In this document: positions 10,421 through 22,307 of the stretch, piece by piece
Numbering within the stretch: position 1 is the stretch's first letter
Layout: each line of letters starts with the position of its first letter
Assembly: GCA_029216955.1 (NCBI GenBank)
Contig: JANAVB010002199.1
Span: 16,093,120-16,157,119 of the forward strand
DNA: 64,000 nucleotides
Reading direction: 5' to 3'
From: Iris pallida
Taxonomy: Eukaryota; Streptophyta; Magnoliopsida; Asparagales; Iridaceae
Made by a program: the position numbers and the translations under genes
Notes under the pieces: generated by a model
Told to the model about the DNA's origin: nothing
Database searches by the model: none
Seen by the model: the letters and a program-made list of their open reading frames with translations, nothing else

Positions 10421-10610
10421 GGCTGTAGATCTAGGATCTTTCTTTTGTAGAAATTCTCTTTTGTACAACCTTTTCTAGCCATGTAATAGACTTTTATATA
10501 TAAATAAAAAGTCCTTCTTCAAATGGCTTATTTGATTTTGCTGTCTGAGTTCTGGCGCATATAGTGCCTGGCGCATGGGCTTTCTGGCTGTAAAATTCCA
10601 TGCTTCTACA

Positions 10611-10626
10611 AGACCCCCTTCAAAGT
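10611..10626 (-). promoter_or_regulatory. Polypurine tract of Tat-2
   Basis: The minus strand reads ACTTTGAAGGGGGTCT directly before the 3' LTR (TGTAGAAGC). It matches that of Tat-1 in all but one base. Confidence 0.88.
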
Positions 10627-10864
10627 TTTCAAAACTTTTGAATAAGTTTTGGAATACTTTGAATAAGAAGCATGGAGGTCAGGGCGCATGATTGTTGGGC
10701 GCATGCTTGTTCGGGCGCATGCTCCTTCCAGTTGATGATGATGACGCCTTGGTAACCCAAAAAGATTAATGATGATCATTTGGTTGTATTTGCTGTTTTC
10801 TTCTCACGGAATCCGAAGCGACGGCCGAGATTACACGTCATCGGTTTACGCGTGCGACCATGCC

Positions 10865-10874
10865 CTATAAATAG
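10865..10874 (+). promoter_or_regulatory. TATA box of the Tat-2 antisense gene
   Basis: CCTATAAATAG on the plus strand lies about 100 bases upstream of the ATG at 10968. A GA-repeat and a pyrimidine-rich leader follow. Confidence 0.65.
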
Positions 10875-10967
10875 GTGGGGATTGGAGAGAGAGAGAGTTC
10901 GTCTTCTCTGTGCCTTTGCTTTATTTAGAGTTATTCTTCAAACCCTAACCTTTTCTTCTTTGAGAGA

Positions 10968-13900
10968 ATGGCTCCCAAGACTCCTCGCGGTGGAGCCGGC
11001 AAGGGGAAGGAGAAAGCGAAGGAGCCTACGAAAGTTGTAACGGCTGACGTTCCCCGACGGCCTGTCGAAGTTCGGCCAGAGGTGGTTGGTAAGTCTCGTT
11101 TTTCCGTACACCAACGCACATAGACCTTGGGTCTTTAATGATGTGCCGCGGTCTTTGTTCGCCGACGCGCATGGGTTTAGACCCTGATGATGCGCGAGGC
11201 TGCTGACGCGCATGGGCTTAAACCCTGATGATGCGCCGAGGCTGCTGAAGCGCATGGGCTTAAACCCTGAATGCACCGAAGCTCTTCTTTCTCTTGTTGC
11301 TTCTAACATTTTTCTAATCTTTGCTAGTGTCAGTGGCAATCCCGCCTTTGAATGAAGTGTTCTTGGAGGCTGTCTTCAACCAGATGGGAGTAGAGTATGA
11401 TGAGGAAGTGATAAACCCCGCTCAAGATGCTCTTATGCTGGATCAGCCTCCCGAGAGAATGACCCAAATCCGTGAGCAACAGTATGGGTTCCTCAAACGG
11501 ATGATGGAACGTGGTGTTTTAAAATCTTCCACATCTGACAAATTGACCTTTTTGAAGCCTGAGTTCCTATTCGGAGACCGTCTCACTTCTACTGATGCGA
11601 CGGTGTTGAAGGTCAAGGAGGACTGGTTCTTTACAGCGAATGGGATGCATATGACTGTTAAGCAACTTGAACGTCAATGGCCTTTGACATCCTTCTGTCG
11701 CCTTGTTTCCCAGAGGAGGATGTCTTGGGATCTTACCCCTTCTCAGGGGGGAGCGGTGACTGGCGTCATCCAAATTGATTCTACCTCCGACCAAAGGGAT
11801 ACTTTGACTGCCACACGGTCTGGGTCTTCTTTCACCTGGCAGACTCTACGCCCCGGGAGCCTCTACAGTGACGTACCCATTGATACGTTTGCTTATAGTG
11901 CTTCGACCTTTACACATCGTATGTTTTTGATGGAACGCTCATACCCGAAAGGAGATTTTCGGGTAGAGGGTTGGTGCCATTACGTTTCCAAGTGGGATAA
12001 ACTGACACTCTGGATCTTGTCACGGTTTCGGACCGAGCTTCGAGAGATTGGGTTGACTGCCGCGATCCGTGCTACCCAGGCGGGTGTTGATCTCAACAGG
12101 CACATGTTCCTCGCACTACTGGAGATGTTTGATGTCCATACCGGGACCTTTTTTACTCCGGTGGGGGAATTAGGGTTCGCACTTCATGAGATGTACGAGG
12201 TGTCAAAACTCCCTTGGGGGTCGGAACCCTATGAAGAGTACTTTCCCACCAACGAGGAACTCCAAGTCCTGGGGGACAGGGCTGAGGAGATGACGGCCGT
12301 CTTCAAGGAAGTGGCGAGTCATCATTACTATATGCAGAGACGGGATAGGAACGGGACGCAGCCTCATGTGACCGCTTGGAGAGATTATGTCTTTAGACAA
12401 GACAAAGAGGACACCTCACAATTTTCCACTCCACCGGCGCTCTCTCATAGCGAAGTGTTGTCCGAAATGAGCAGGTTAGGGGAGAAAAATCCCCGAGGAA
12501 ATGAAGACCAGCAGTCAGATGCACGCTCCTAAAGCTGCTTCTGGCATCTTGCTTATCGGATGTCACCCAAGGCGGTGTTGGCGTCCTACCTGATGATATG
12601 GCTCCGGAATTGCGTGTTCGCGGGCGGATCCGGTACCGTAGAGAGGGTAACCCGAAACTTAATCCTGCCAGCCGTGAAGCTGGTCTTCGGCCGGCGTTTG
12701 GCTCTTCTTTCCGCAATGGTATGTAACCTGCAGCGAGGTTTGAGAGAGTTTGCTGGAAATGTGATTCATGACAGAGGCCGAAACAATAACTTCCCGCGCG
12801 CCGAACTGCCGTTTCACTATTTGATGGGATGGCTGATTTTGCATCATCCCAGTGTGATGAGTCCAGGCTCGGAAGAAGATTATAAGGCTGGAGATGCACT
12901 CCTTCGTCGTTTCAATCGGAGGAGCTGGTCACATACTGGTGTCCCTGTTTGTAGAAAGGTTTTATCCCGTCTTCAGGGTTGGGAAATTACCAAAGTTGGT
13001 CCAATCTACTTGGGCTTTAAGGCCAACGAAGATCTAAGGGATCTGGGCGAAGGTACCACCACTCTACCTCAATGGGGATTCCGCTGGTTGCAGAGTATCC
13101 GGCCATCTCATCTGGTATACCGGAACAGGAATCAGTGCTACCTGGAACCATATTTGCCAAGCCGCTTTGCACGGCAATTTGGTTATGCCCAGATGATGTT
13201 GGATAACCCCAGTATTTCTCTGGGGTATATTGGAAGTTTGTTGGATGGTTCACGAGCTTGGCATTACTATAATGCCGGATGTACCGGGGCTCGTTTTACG
13301 TTGCCCGCCCCAGATCCGCGGCCGCCCATTCTTTACTCAGTCGCCAAATTTTACTGTGCTATGGCTGCTGTGCCCTCCGGATATGACAGGGAGACCAGTC
13401 TTATTGCAGGCACCCAGTTAGCGGTGACCGGGGACGTACCGGTGAAGGCCCGATCGCATCGTCCGTCAGGGATAGGTCACCGGAGTGCCCCTTCCGCCTC
13501 TCAAGCAGAACCCTCGGACGATCGATCAAAGCGATGTGCAGACGTAGGGATTGAATCTCCTGTACCGAAGAAGCAGAAGAAGGCATCGTCACCGACGGCG
13601 TCATCGGATTCAACGTCCGCAGAGGTAAAGGCGTCCTACATAATCTGATTTTGGTTCCACTATTTACGAGGCTTCATCTTCTCTTGTAGGAACCGTTAAA
13701 AAGAAAACCTCGCACCCCAAAGTCAGGTGGGAGCAGGCGAGAAGGGACGGCGGGCTCGTCTGAAGTGCGTATCCCGCCGACCATGATGTCTCCCATGGAG
13801 GAAGATCCGAAGGATGCTGTTGACGTGGAGATTCCGGTATCCCCGGATTATGTCAGGAGGGAAACTGAGGGTGCAGCAGCTTCCGAGACGGCAAAGGCCA

Positions 13901-15291
13901 GAACGGAAGCTTCAAGTGCCGAAGGTTTAACAAGCACGCCGTTTCCTGGTGGTAAAGAAGAATGGAGTTCGTCGTCTTCCGATGACGTTGCTCCAGAGCT
14001 GCAAGAGCCTGTTGCAGAGGCAACAGAAGTAGTTGAGACAGAGGAGAGGGTTGAATCCCCTCTTTATCATGATGAGGGGAGGTCGGCTGTATCATTGCCG
14101 AGTCCTACCCCGGCTTCAACCGTGGAAGTGGAGGCGGCTACCGCTCAGGAGGTAGTGACAGATTCTGTCCCTGTTGATGATGAGACCCGTCTTCCGGTCG
14201 CGACCGCTGAGACGGGTCAAGAGACAAGTGATGATCTCCCTTTTCTGCCAAGGGAGGTACCAACTGTTGATAGGACGTTGGGGGTAGAAGAGGTGGCCGT
14301 TGACATCGGTGGTTCCTCCGGGCTTGAGAAGGGTAAGGGTGTAGAACCTTGTGTCGCTCCTTCTACTTGGGGGACCATCTCGACGCCTGTGCCGGCCCCT
14401 TCTGTTGCTTCGGCTCCTCGGGCTAGCAATCCAGCCCCTGTTGATGAAGAGCCCATTGATGCCGAGGTTCAAGCCTCGCTGATTGAGGTTGGCGGATCTT
14501 CTTCTGGTCCGCAAACTGTAGTAGCTCCTCCAACTCCTGCGATGACGCCGCAGGTCCTGGCGGATGCAGATGAGTATGTAAAATTCCTCGTCGAGGGGGT
14601 ATACAAAATACTGCAGAAGGGTGTATCTGCTGTGATGGATGCCAACAGGAGTTTTGCGACGGCAAAAGCTTTGGCAATGCCCTGCATCGAGCTGATTCGT
14701 ATTCACCAAGGCCACGACCACATGGCCGAAATTCTGGAGGCTTCAGTGATTGAGCTGGATGAGCGGCTCGCGGAACTTCAACGCATCCAGCGAAACGACC
14801 TCTCTGTCCTGATAGATGCGAAGAAGGGGAAGCTGATTGCCGAGATCGAGTCTTCATACCAGGCCACCGTGGGCGTTTGGGAGCACGAGGTGGCTGAGAC
14901 TGAGGCTGCGGTAGAGCAGTTGTCTCAGTCCATGAAGACGACGGTGGAAACTCGAGCTGCATTGGAAGCTAATATCGCGGATATCGACACCCAGATGCGC
15001 CGCCTTGAAGACCAACGGGCCCGACTCCAGTTAGAGGTCGAGCGTGTCCGGGCTGAACATGCAGCATTCAAGAAGGATGAAGCGACTTTTACTCAGCGGA
15101 CTCTTGCCTTGGCGCAGCAACGACAACAGCTTGATGAGAAGCATGCAAGTGATACTTCCGCTGGGGCCGTTGAATTGATGCGCCAAGAAGCAGAGCGACG
15201 AGTCCTGGCGACGGTGGAGGCCCGCGCAGTCGACTTAAAGCTTCGAGTCATGGAGCTCTCAGCCCATCCTGGGAAGATTCAGGGACCATAG
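10968..15291 (+). pseudogene. Antisense plant-mobile-domain-like gene inside Tat-2 (3 exons)
   Basis: Exons are 10968-11088, 11328-13624 and 13690-15291. Both introns have canonical ends (G|GTAAGT to TTTGCTAG; GAG|GTAAAG to CTTGTAG), and both splices keep the frame, giving 1,340 codons. Exon 1 is basic (MAPKTPRGGAGKGKEKAKEP). About residues 319-352 (GELGFALHEMYEVSKLPWG) and from 452 on (AVLASYLMIWLRNCVF, RLALLSAMVCNLQRGLREFAG) the pattern resembles the plant mobile domain (aminotransferase-like), which occurs in transposon-borne and MAIN-type nuclear proteins. A nuclear-signal-like VPKKQKKA follows near residue 785. Then come an acidic linker and a long coiled coil (about 1157-1337). One in-frame TAA (12530-12532, codon 442) breaks it, unless an unseen intron removes it. 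An AATAAA lies near 15370. Confidence 0.7.
11112..11285 (+). repeat. ~42-bp tandem repeats in intron 1 of the antisense gene
   Basis: Four degenerate units of the type GACGCGCATGGGCTTAAACC...GATGATGCGCCGAGGCTGCT fill most of the intron (11089-11327). They carry the same GCGCATG/ATGCGC motif as the LTRs. Confidence 0.7.
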
Positions 15292-15510
15292 CTTTTCCCT
15301 TTTTCTTTTGTGTTCTTTTGCAACCCTTACTGGGGGATGATGTAGCTTCTTGTACTCCTTTTTTCAGAAGAATAAAGAAGTCTACAACCTTTTTTTGTGA
15401 TGTGTTCATCTTTTGTTGTCATGAACTTGATGATTTGTGTGGACCTATTATCTTTTGCGCACCTTGGTTTTCAGGTACAGATAATAAGTTTGAAGGAACC
15501 ATTATGTTTG

Positions 15511-15804
15511 CTCAGAGGTAATGTGGACATGGCAATCATTGGGTTCGAAATGATAGAATCTCCCTACTCAGAGGTATTATGGACGTGGTAGGAATGATCT
15601 TGGAGGATACGCTGAACAACTCAGAGGTTATATGGACGTGGAAGTTCTGCGATCAATGTACAATAACGCAGGGGTTGTTCGTACAAGATGTTTACTCAGA
15701 GGTAATGTGGACGTGGTAAACATGAAGGGTAGCGTAGGCTTACGAAGTGTAAGATTCTGCTTTGTAGGGTGTAGAGAGACAACTCAGAGGTAATATGGAC
15801 GTGG
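15511..15804 (+). repeat. Five copies of CTCAGAGGTAATRTGGACGT motif 3' of Tat-2 pol
   Basis: 22-base copies lie at 15511-15532, 15567-15588, 15620-15641, 15695-15716 and 15783-15804, spaced 53-88 bases apart with unrelated sequence between. They lie between the antisense gene's end (15291) and pol's end (15903). The reverse complement matches the Tat-1 motif copies at 1380-2329. Confidence 0.85.
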
Positions 15805-15902
15805 TTATCTTTCTACTGGAAGATGCCATGGAACAGCTGGGTTCCGGAAGCGTATGAGTTTGTGGAAAGAGGTTGTTTGGGGAAGTACATGTCTGGAGGA
15901 CG

Positions 15903-18900
15903 TCAAGAATAGTACTTCTTTAGGAACTTGCCGTTGATGGGCATCATGAACAAGTCCCCATTGGGTTTGGCGAGGCGGTAAGCACCGTTTGAGTATACCG
16001 TCTCTATGATGAAAGGTCCTTTCCACTTGGGCTCGAACTTTTCTGGTGTCTTGTGGGTCAACACCATTGGTCTTCTGACTGCTAAAACCAGGTCGCCAAC
16101 TTGGAAAGTCCTCTGTTTGACCTTCTTATTGAAAGCCTGTGATATACGGGCTTGGTAGAGCTCGATGCGTTGTTGAGCTAGGAGACGCTTTTCGTCAAGT
16201 GCCTCCAGTTCCCGCAGACGATGACGTTGATTGTCCTCTTCTGTGAGTTTGTTTGTGATTGCTACGCGGAACGAAGGTATCTGTATCTCGAGAGGCAGTA
16301 CTGCTTCGCTCCCGTAGACCAGGGAGAATGGAGTGTTGCCTGTTGGGGTCCGTACCGTTGTACGGTAGGCCCAAAGGCATTCGCCAAGCTTTTCATCCCA
16401 GTCGCGTTTGTTGGATGACACGACCTTTTTGAGCAGCCTAACGATAGTTTTGTTGAATGCCTCAGCCAATCCGTTTGCTGCCGGATTGTAGGCGGTTGAG
16501 GCCACGTTCTGAATGCGATTCTTGTCACAGAACCTGCTGAAAATGTGGCTGATAAACTGAGGACCATTGTCATGGATGATCCGTCGGGGTACTCCGAAAC
16601 GGTAAATGATATGGTGTTTGATAAAGCTGACCACCCTGGAGCTTTTTACTTCTGCTAATGGAACTGCTTCTGCCCATTTGGAGAAGTAGTCGGTGATGGC
16701 CAGGATAAAACGGTGTCCTCTCGATGAAGGAGGGGTGATTGGCCCTACAATGTCCATGCCCCAGGCTTCGAAGGGCCAGGAGGCGACTGTAGGATGTAGC
16801 GGCTCCGATGGTGTATGTATGAAGTCTGCATGAAGTTGGCACGTGTGGCACTTCTTAGCATATTCGACAGCGTCGGCGGCCATGGTTGGCCAGTAGTAGC
16901 CCATACGTCGCAGTCGATCTTGCAACTTAGGACCGGGTTGATGAGCTCCACAAGTTCCGTCATGAGCTTCTTAAAGAGCTTCGGCTGCTTCTTCGTTGGA
17001 CAGGCATCGAAGGAGGAGCCCATCGAAGGAGCGTCGGTACAGCATTTTGGTAGCTGTATCGTAGTAGAATCGAAGAGAGCGTCTCCTGACTGAGACAGCT
17101 TCCTTCGGGTCCTCTGGAAGGATTCCGTAGACAGCGAAGTCGATGAACGGGAACCTCCAGTCTCGAACATTAACACCAGTGTTTGTCGGCATGGCACGAG
17201 CCACCTGCAAGCATAGGTTATTTTTGGGGCAAATCAGATCTCGGCCAGTCACCGTGACATAGTGTTGAGTCCCAAGGGGCGCTGCCAATGAGGCTGCGAG
17301 GCCAGCCAGAGCATCGGCCTCCAAGTTTTGTAAACGGGGGACATGTTCGATGAAGAACCCGGTGAAGGTTGAAATGATGTTCAATGCGACTTCATGATAA
17401 GGGATTAAATCTTCATGGCGAACCTCGTATTGTCCCCGAACCTGGTTTACGACGAGTTTTGAGTCGCCGTAGGCTTCCAGATGGTCGACCCCCAGCTGTT
17501 GTGCGAGCTGGAGTCCCATGACGAGTGCGTTGTACTCGGCAACGTTGTTGGAGCACGGCTTCGAAAGAGAGTACGCACGCTGGATGACCAGCTGATCGGG
17601 AGAGACTAAGACTACCCCCACTCCTGCGATGATTTGGCCTTTGGGGCCTGTTCTCGAAGCGCCATCGAAGAACATCCGCCAAACGGAGCTTCCTTCGGTG
17701 ACGTTGGATTCTTGGACCTCATCCGGGATATCTTCATAGAGTTTTGAGGATTCTGGGATGGGGTGTGCAGCTAAAAAGTCAGCCAGAGCTTGACCCTTGA
17801 CAGCCTTTTGCGGAACAAACACCATGTTGTACCGTGCTAGCAGGATTGCCCATGTAGCCAGCCGGGAGTTCAATGATCCTGGCTTTGTCATGAGGACTCT
17901 GAGCGGATTGACTCGGGAAATGACATAAATTGTCTGACCCGAGACATAATGACGAGTCTTCTGGATGGCAAACACCAAAGCCAAGCACTCCTTTTCGACG
18001 GGGTTGTACCGGTGTTCGACCCCGATGAGTGTTCGACTGAGGTAGTAGATTGCTTGCTCGAAGCCTGTATCGCTGTTTTGAGCCAGCAGAGCGCCAAAAG
18101 AATGATCCATGGCACGGACGTAGAGGAGAAATGGTTTGCCGGCGACTGGCGCTACCAGGACTGGTGGGCTTGTTAAGTAAGCCTTGATGTCGTCGAAAGC
18201 CTTTTGGCACTCCTCTGTCCAGACGTAAGAGACTCCCTTCTTCATGAGCTGAGTAAAGGGTTGACATCTACCGGAGAGGTTTGCTATGAACCTCCGGATA
18301 TATGCCAGACGTCCCTGTAGGCCCCGAAGTTCTCGAAGGTTCTTCGGAGGGTCCATGTTGAGGATGGCTTTGGTCTTCTCAGGATCAACATGAATGCCTT
18401 TCGCTGTGATGACAAAGCCCAAGAATTTGCCGCTAGAAACTCCCAGAAAGGATTTAGCGGGGTTCATTTTGAGTTGATGTGCCCGCATGAGATCGAAGAC
18501 CGTCTTCAGGTCCTGTAGGTGATCTCCTTTGAGGCGGCTCTTGACTGCGATGTCGTCAACATAGCATTCGACTGTCTTGCGAAGATGTTGACGGAAGATG
18601 GTGCTCATAGCTCGCTGGTATGTCGCACCGGCGTTCTTCAAGCCGAAGGGCATTACTGTGTAGCAGAAAACACCCTTTGGAGTCCTGAATGACGTGTGTT
18701 TCGCGTCATCGGGGAACATCTTGATTTGATTGTAGTCTGAATACCCGTTCATGAAGGACATGCGCTCAAAGCCACATGTGTTGTCGATCATCACATCAGT
18801 GATTGGAAGCGGGAATTCGTCCTTCGGGCAAGCAGAGTTGAGATCCCTGAAGTCGATACAGACTCGTATCTTCCCGTTCTTCTTGGTGACAGGAACGACG

Positions 18901-21900
18901 TTGGCTACCCAATCCGGGTGTTGTTCCTCACGAATGAAGCCGCTGGTCAAGAGTTTGTCTACTTCCTGATCGATGGCATTCATGATGTCTGGACGGAAGC
19001 GTCGCTGTTGTTGTTTGATAGGTTTGGCATCAGGTAAGATGTTCAACCTATGCATTGCGATCTGTGGGTCGAGTCCCAGCAAGTCTTCATAGCTCCAGGC
19101 GAAGACGTCGATATACTCTTTAGCCAGTTGGATTAAAGATTCTCGATCTTCTCCTTCTAGGCTTTTACTGATGAAGATGGGTTTGGAAGAAGACCCATCC
19201 CCGAGGTCGATCTGCTCGACTTCGTCTTCGGTGGAAGGTTCGCGTAATTCAAAACGAGATTCCCATTGTTCTCCTAGGCGTTGGGCCCAGGGTTCTTCTT
19301 CGAAGGGTTCCGGCGCTTGGTCTTCGCGTTCATCTTTTTGAGGTTGTGCTGATGTCATGTTAGCTGACAGCACTTTCCTGAAGACTGATCCGATGCTGGT
19401 ATCAGAATCCCAAGTCGATGCTTCGGACGAGTGGGAATGTTCTACGTCTTCTGCATCTGAACTCTCTGGGGTTGATGGTGGCGTGACATAGCCTAACCCC
19501 CGTCGAGTCCGATTATAGTAGTCCTGTGGCTTTCCATTGGGCATCGAAAGCCGGACAGGGAGATGCCGACCCTTGCCGTAGTTTAAGCCTTTGTTGCTTT
19601 TCAGGTCGTAGCCCATCTTTTGGATGATGTGCTTTGCCGTATCTGTGTACCGATAGACTTGTACTCTGCCGGTATCAGGTTTGGGCTCGATTGACGGGAG
19701 GTCCTGATGACGCTCGACTTTGCCCGAGATGATGGTGCCTTCGTCTCGGCTCCGTGGAGGGACTATGAAGACCCCTTGAGACGGGACTACTCGATTATGA
19801 TGGACGGTCGTTATTTGTGTTTGCAACGACCGTAGAGCGTTATCTAATGTATACATGGCATTCCAGTGTGGAAGACAAGAATAATTAAAAGACACTCTAT
19901 TATTGATAAAATACGAGATCTTATCCCGTGGGATTACATTGTCAAATGAGGGTGCCTCTACGTCAGCCGAGATATATTCACCAAGCTCCTCGTCTGTAAG
20001 AACTGGGGGCAGACTAGGAGAGTCTACCACAGCTTTGATTCCGGGGTCTGAGAGGGTTATATGAGCCTTCTCTGATACCTTGGATGAATGCGGCGGCTTG
20101 CCCTTGAGACGCACTTTGAGAGGCGCCTCGGCTGCGCCTCCGGTGAGTGGTGCCTTCCCTTGTAATTTTGCCACCAGGGGAGCCGATGTTTGAGGTGGCT
20201 TTCCCTTGAGGCGTATCTTCAGGGGTGCTTCGCGAGCCGGCGCTTTCCCTGATAGCTTGATGCTCATTGGAGGCGCCTTCTGGGGTGGTTTCCCCTTCAG
20301 TCGGATTTTTAAGGGGGCGTCGGGAGTCGTCTCAGGCTCCATGTCTGGCTCTGTTGCCGTCTCTGCCTCATCATCAGCGTCGTTGGCTTCCTCCTCGTCA
20401 ATGGGTTTGTACAAGTCAGAATCGGTGAAGTAGGCTTCAATCCCTTTGAAAGGATCGATGTCTGTAAACTCCGTCCGGATGACGCCATTAGTGGATACAT
20501 ACTTCATGCACTGGTGGAGCGTGGAGGGCACCACCATGTACTCGTGTAGCCATGGTCGACCGAGCAGGATGTTGTAGTTGACCTCGGCATCTACCACATA
20601 ACAAGTCACCTCAGTTTTGAGGCTGCCAATGTGGCACTTCAGTCGGATCTTGCCCAGTGGCTCGCTCTTGCTAGCATTGAAGCCACTGATGGTTGTATTG
20701 GAGGGCGCCAGCCGGTACATCGGGATCCCCAGCTTAGATAGCAGCGCCTTCGGGATGATGCTTAGGGAAGATCCAGGATCGATCTGAATCCGGCTCACCT
20801 TGACCGAGCCAATGTACCCTGTGTAATACAGCGGTCGGTTATGTCGGTGATGCTTGAGCAGCATGTCTTGTTGGGTGAAAGTTATGTTTAGGATAACTTC
20901 ATCCGCGCAATGACAGTACGCACAAGTAGTTGGGAGGTCTTCAGGCTGCTTGACCTGACTGAGAAAGGATTCAGCGTCCTTCAGAGCTTCGCAGAGAGCT
21001 TCTCGGGAGTCTTTAGAAAGACGCAGGAGCTCGAACAAAGACAGGCGTGCAGGTGTACTGGCTAGTTGTGCCAGAATGTCGAAGTTGTGAGGCTTGGACA
21101 GCCCCGAAGCATTCTCCTTTCGTAGAGGTCTGTCAAAACGGGCCTCCACCTGCTTCTGCTTATTGGCTGCTGAGGGCTTAGATGGACCCTCCTCAGGGAT
21201 GGTGCTAGGAGGCACCACCTCGGCGGCGGCTTCGCCGGACTGGGAGTTCTGTTGTGCACGTGTTTGCACTGGAAGTGCCTCTTCTGTTGAAGAAGAGACG
21301 GTACGGCAAGACTTGATCTTCCTGCCTTTTGATTTGGAGGTAGGGCGTACCTCCGATTGAGTCACCTCGGAGACGAGGTCGGGGTGAACCCAGAGGACCT
21401 CTCCTCGAGATGTGGTGAGCGGGGTGAGTCCACTGACATTGTCACGGGTAGGTGGTAAGTTTACCACCTCCATTGTCGCCTTAGGGATGGGGACGACGCC
21501 ATCTTGTGTGGTAGTTGGCGGCAAGGTGCCGAACTGAAGCGAAACCATATTGGCTGACACCGTCTTCTCTTCATAGTCGACAGAGATTACATCCGCATTG
21601 ATCATGCGCTGGATGTAATTCTTGAGGACGTAACAGTCCTTGGTCGGATGTCCGACAAACCGATGGTAGTGACAGTACCTCGGGTTGTCCACTTTTCCGA
21701 CTTCATCGGGCCGTTTTGGGTCCGGTAGTTTGATCTTGTCACCCTGCTTCAGTATCTCGAAAAGTTGCAGGGTGTCGTCATCATTGAATGAATAAACCTC
21801 CTTGGGTCTCGGTGCCAGTGGAGGTTTCTGAGTAGGCGCAGATGCGCCTTTCGAAGCATTAACAGTCAATGCCTGTTTCCCCTTTGCTTCTCGTCCGGAG

Positions 21901-22307
21901 CTGTTAGCTGCGGACTTTTTCCCCTTATCGTCAAAGACGGGGAAGCTGACACCCAGAAGACGTGCATTGGCCGCCTTCTTTTCTGCAGCTTCAGCTTCGA
22001 TGATATGGGAGCTCCAGTCAGGAGGGGGAGTAGAGTTGAGCCAGAGTTTTACTGCAGGCAACATGTTCATGCTACAAGCGGAGAGGAGCGCATGTTCTGG
22101 CATGCCTGAAGGTAGCCTGAAGCAGGCCTGTCGGAAGCGTTTGATGAACACCCGAACCGTTTCCTTTTCCTTCTGGCGTATCTCTATGAGAGACGCCATC
22201 GTCATGTCTTTCCCGCCGTCATAGAAGCGGTCGAGGAAGAGGCGCGTCAGGTCGTCGAAGGACGATATGGAATTGTCGGGGAGACTGCAGTACCAGTCAT
22301 ACGCCAC
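15903..22307 (-). pseudogene. Tat-2 gag-pol polyprotein with one internal stop
   Basis: One frame runs from 22307 to 15903, broken only by a TAA at 16971-16973. Order: gag core (MAYDWYCSLPDNS), CCHC-like knuckle (CHYHRFVGHPTKDC, near residue 215), aspartic protease (IDPGSS, near 509), basic repeats, a G-patch-like stretch (MGYDLKSNKGLNYGKG), reverse transcriptase (YVDD near 1247), RNase H, a second RNase H (FFDGA near 1543; NNVAEYNA; YGDSKLV; NLEADALAG), then after the stop the HHCC finger (EAHDGTCGAHQPG) and integrase (D near 16750, D near 16565, E near 16463). The stop replaces what is probably Lys. Two adjacent RNase H domains mark the Tat lineage. Without readthrough, integrase is lost. 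Confidence 0.93.
20090..20330 (-). repeat. Coding repeat APLKIRLKGKPP / KLSGKAP in Tat-2 polyprotein
   Basis: Between protease and reverse transcriptase, five ~15-residue units alternate: LKIRLKGKPP, SIKLSGKAP, LKIRLKGKPP, VAKLQGKAP, LKVRLKGKPP. The stretch is strongly basic after a run of acidic residues. The function is unknown. Confidence 0.8.

Larger units (their letters stand above)
8211..10610 (-). repeat. Tat-2 3' LTR (2.4 kb)
   Basis: Plus-strand ends are TGTTTGCCAT and GCTTCTACA; in the element's orientation it runs TGTAGAAGC to ATGGCAAACA. It carries a minus-strand TATA box (CTATAAATAG type, 8521-8530), two plus-strand TATA boxes (about 9531-9541 and 9645-9654), 79-bp and 30-bp tandem repeats and more than 25 GCGCATG-type motifs. 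Confidence 0.93.

Noticed and set aside
9797..10482. Minus-strand LTR ORFs with repeated RRSGHHAPPD or GAATTMRLQI units
   Set aside because: Direct translations of the 30-bp LTR repeat, without other support.
11567..14962. Several minus-strand ORFs opposite the Tat-2 antisense gene
   Set aside because: Shadow frames. The plus strand has consistent splicing, domains and a promoter.
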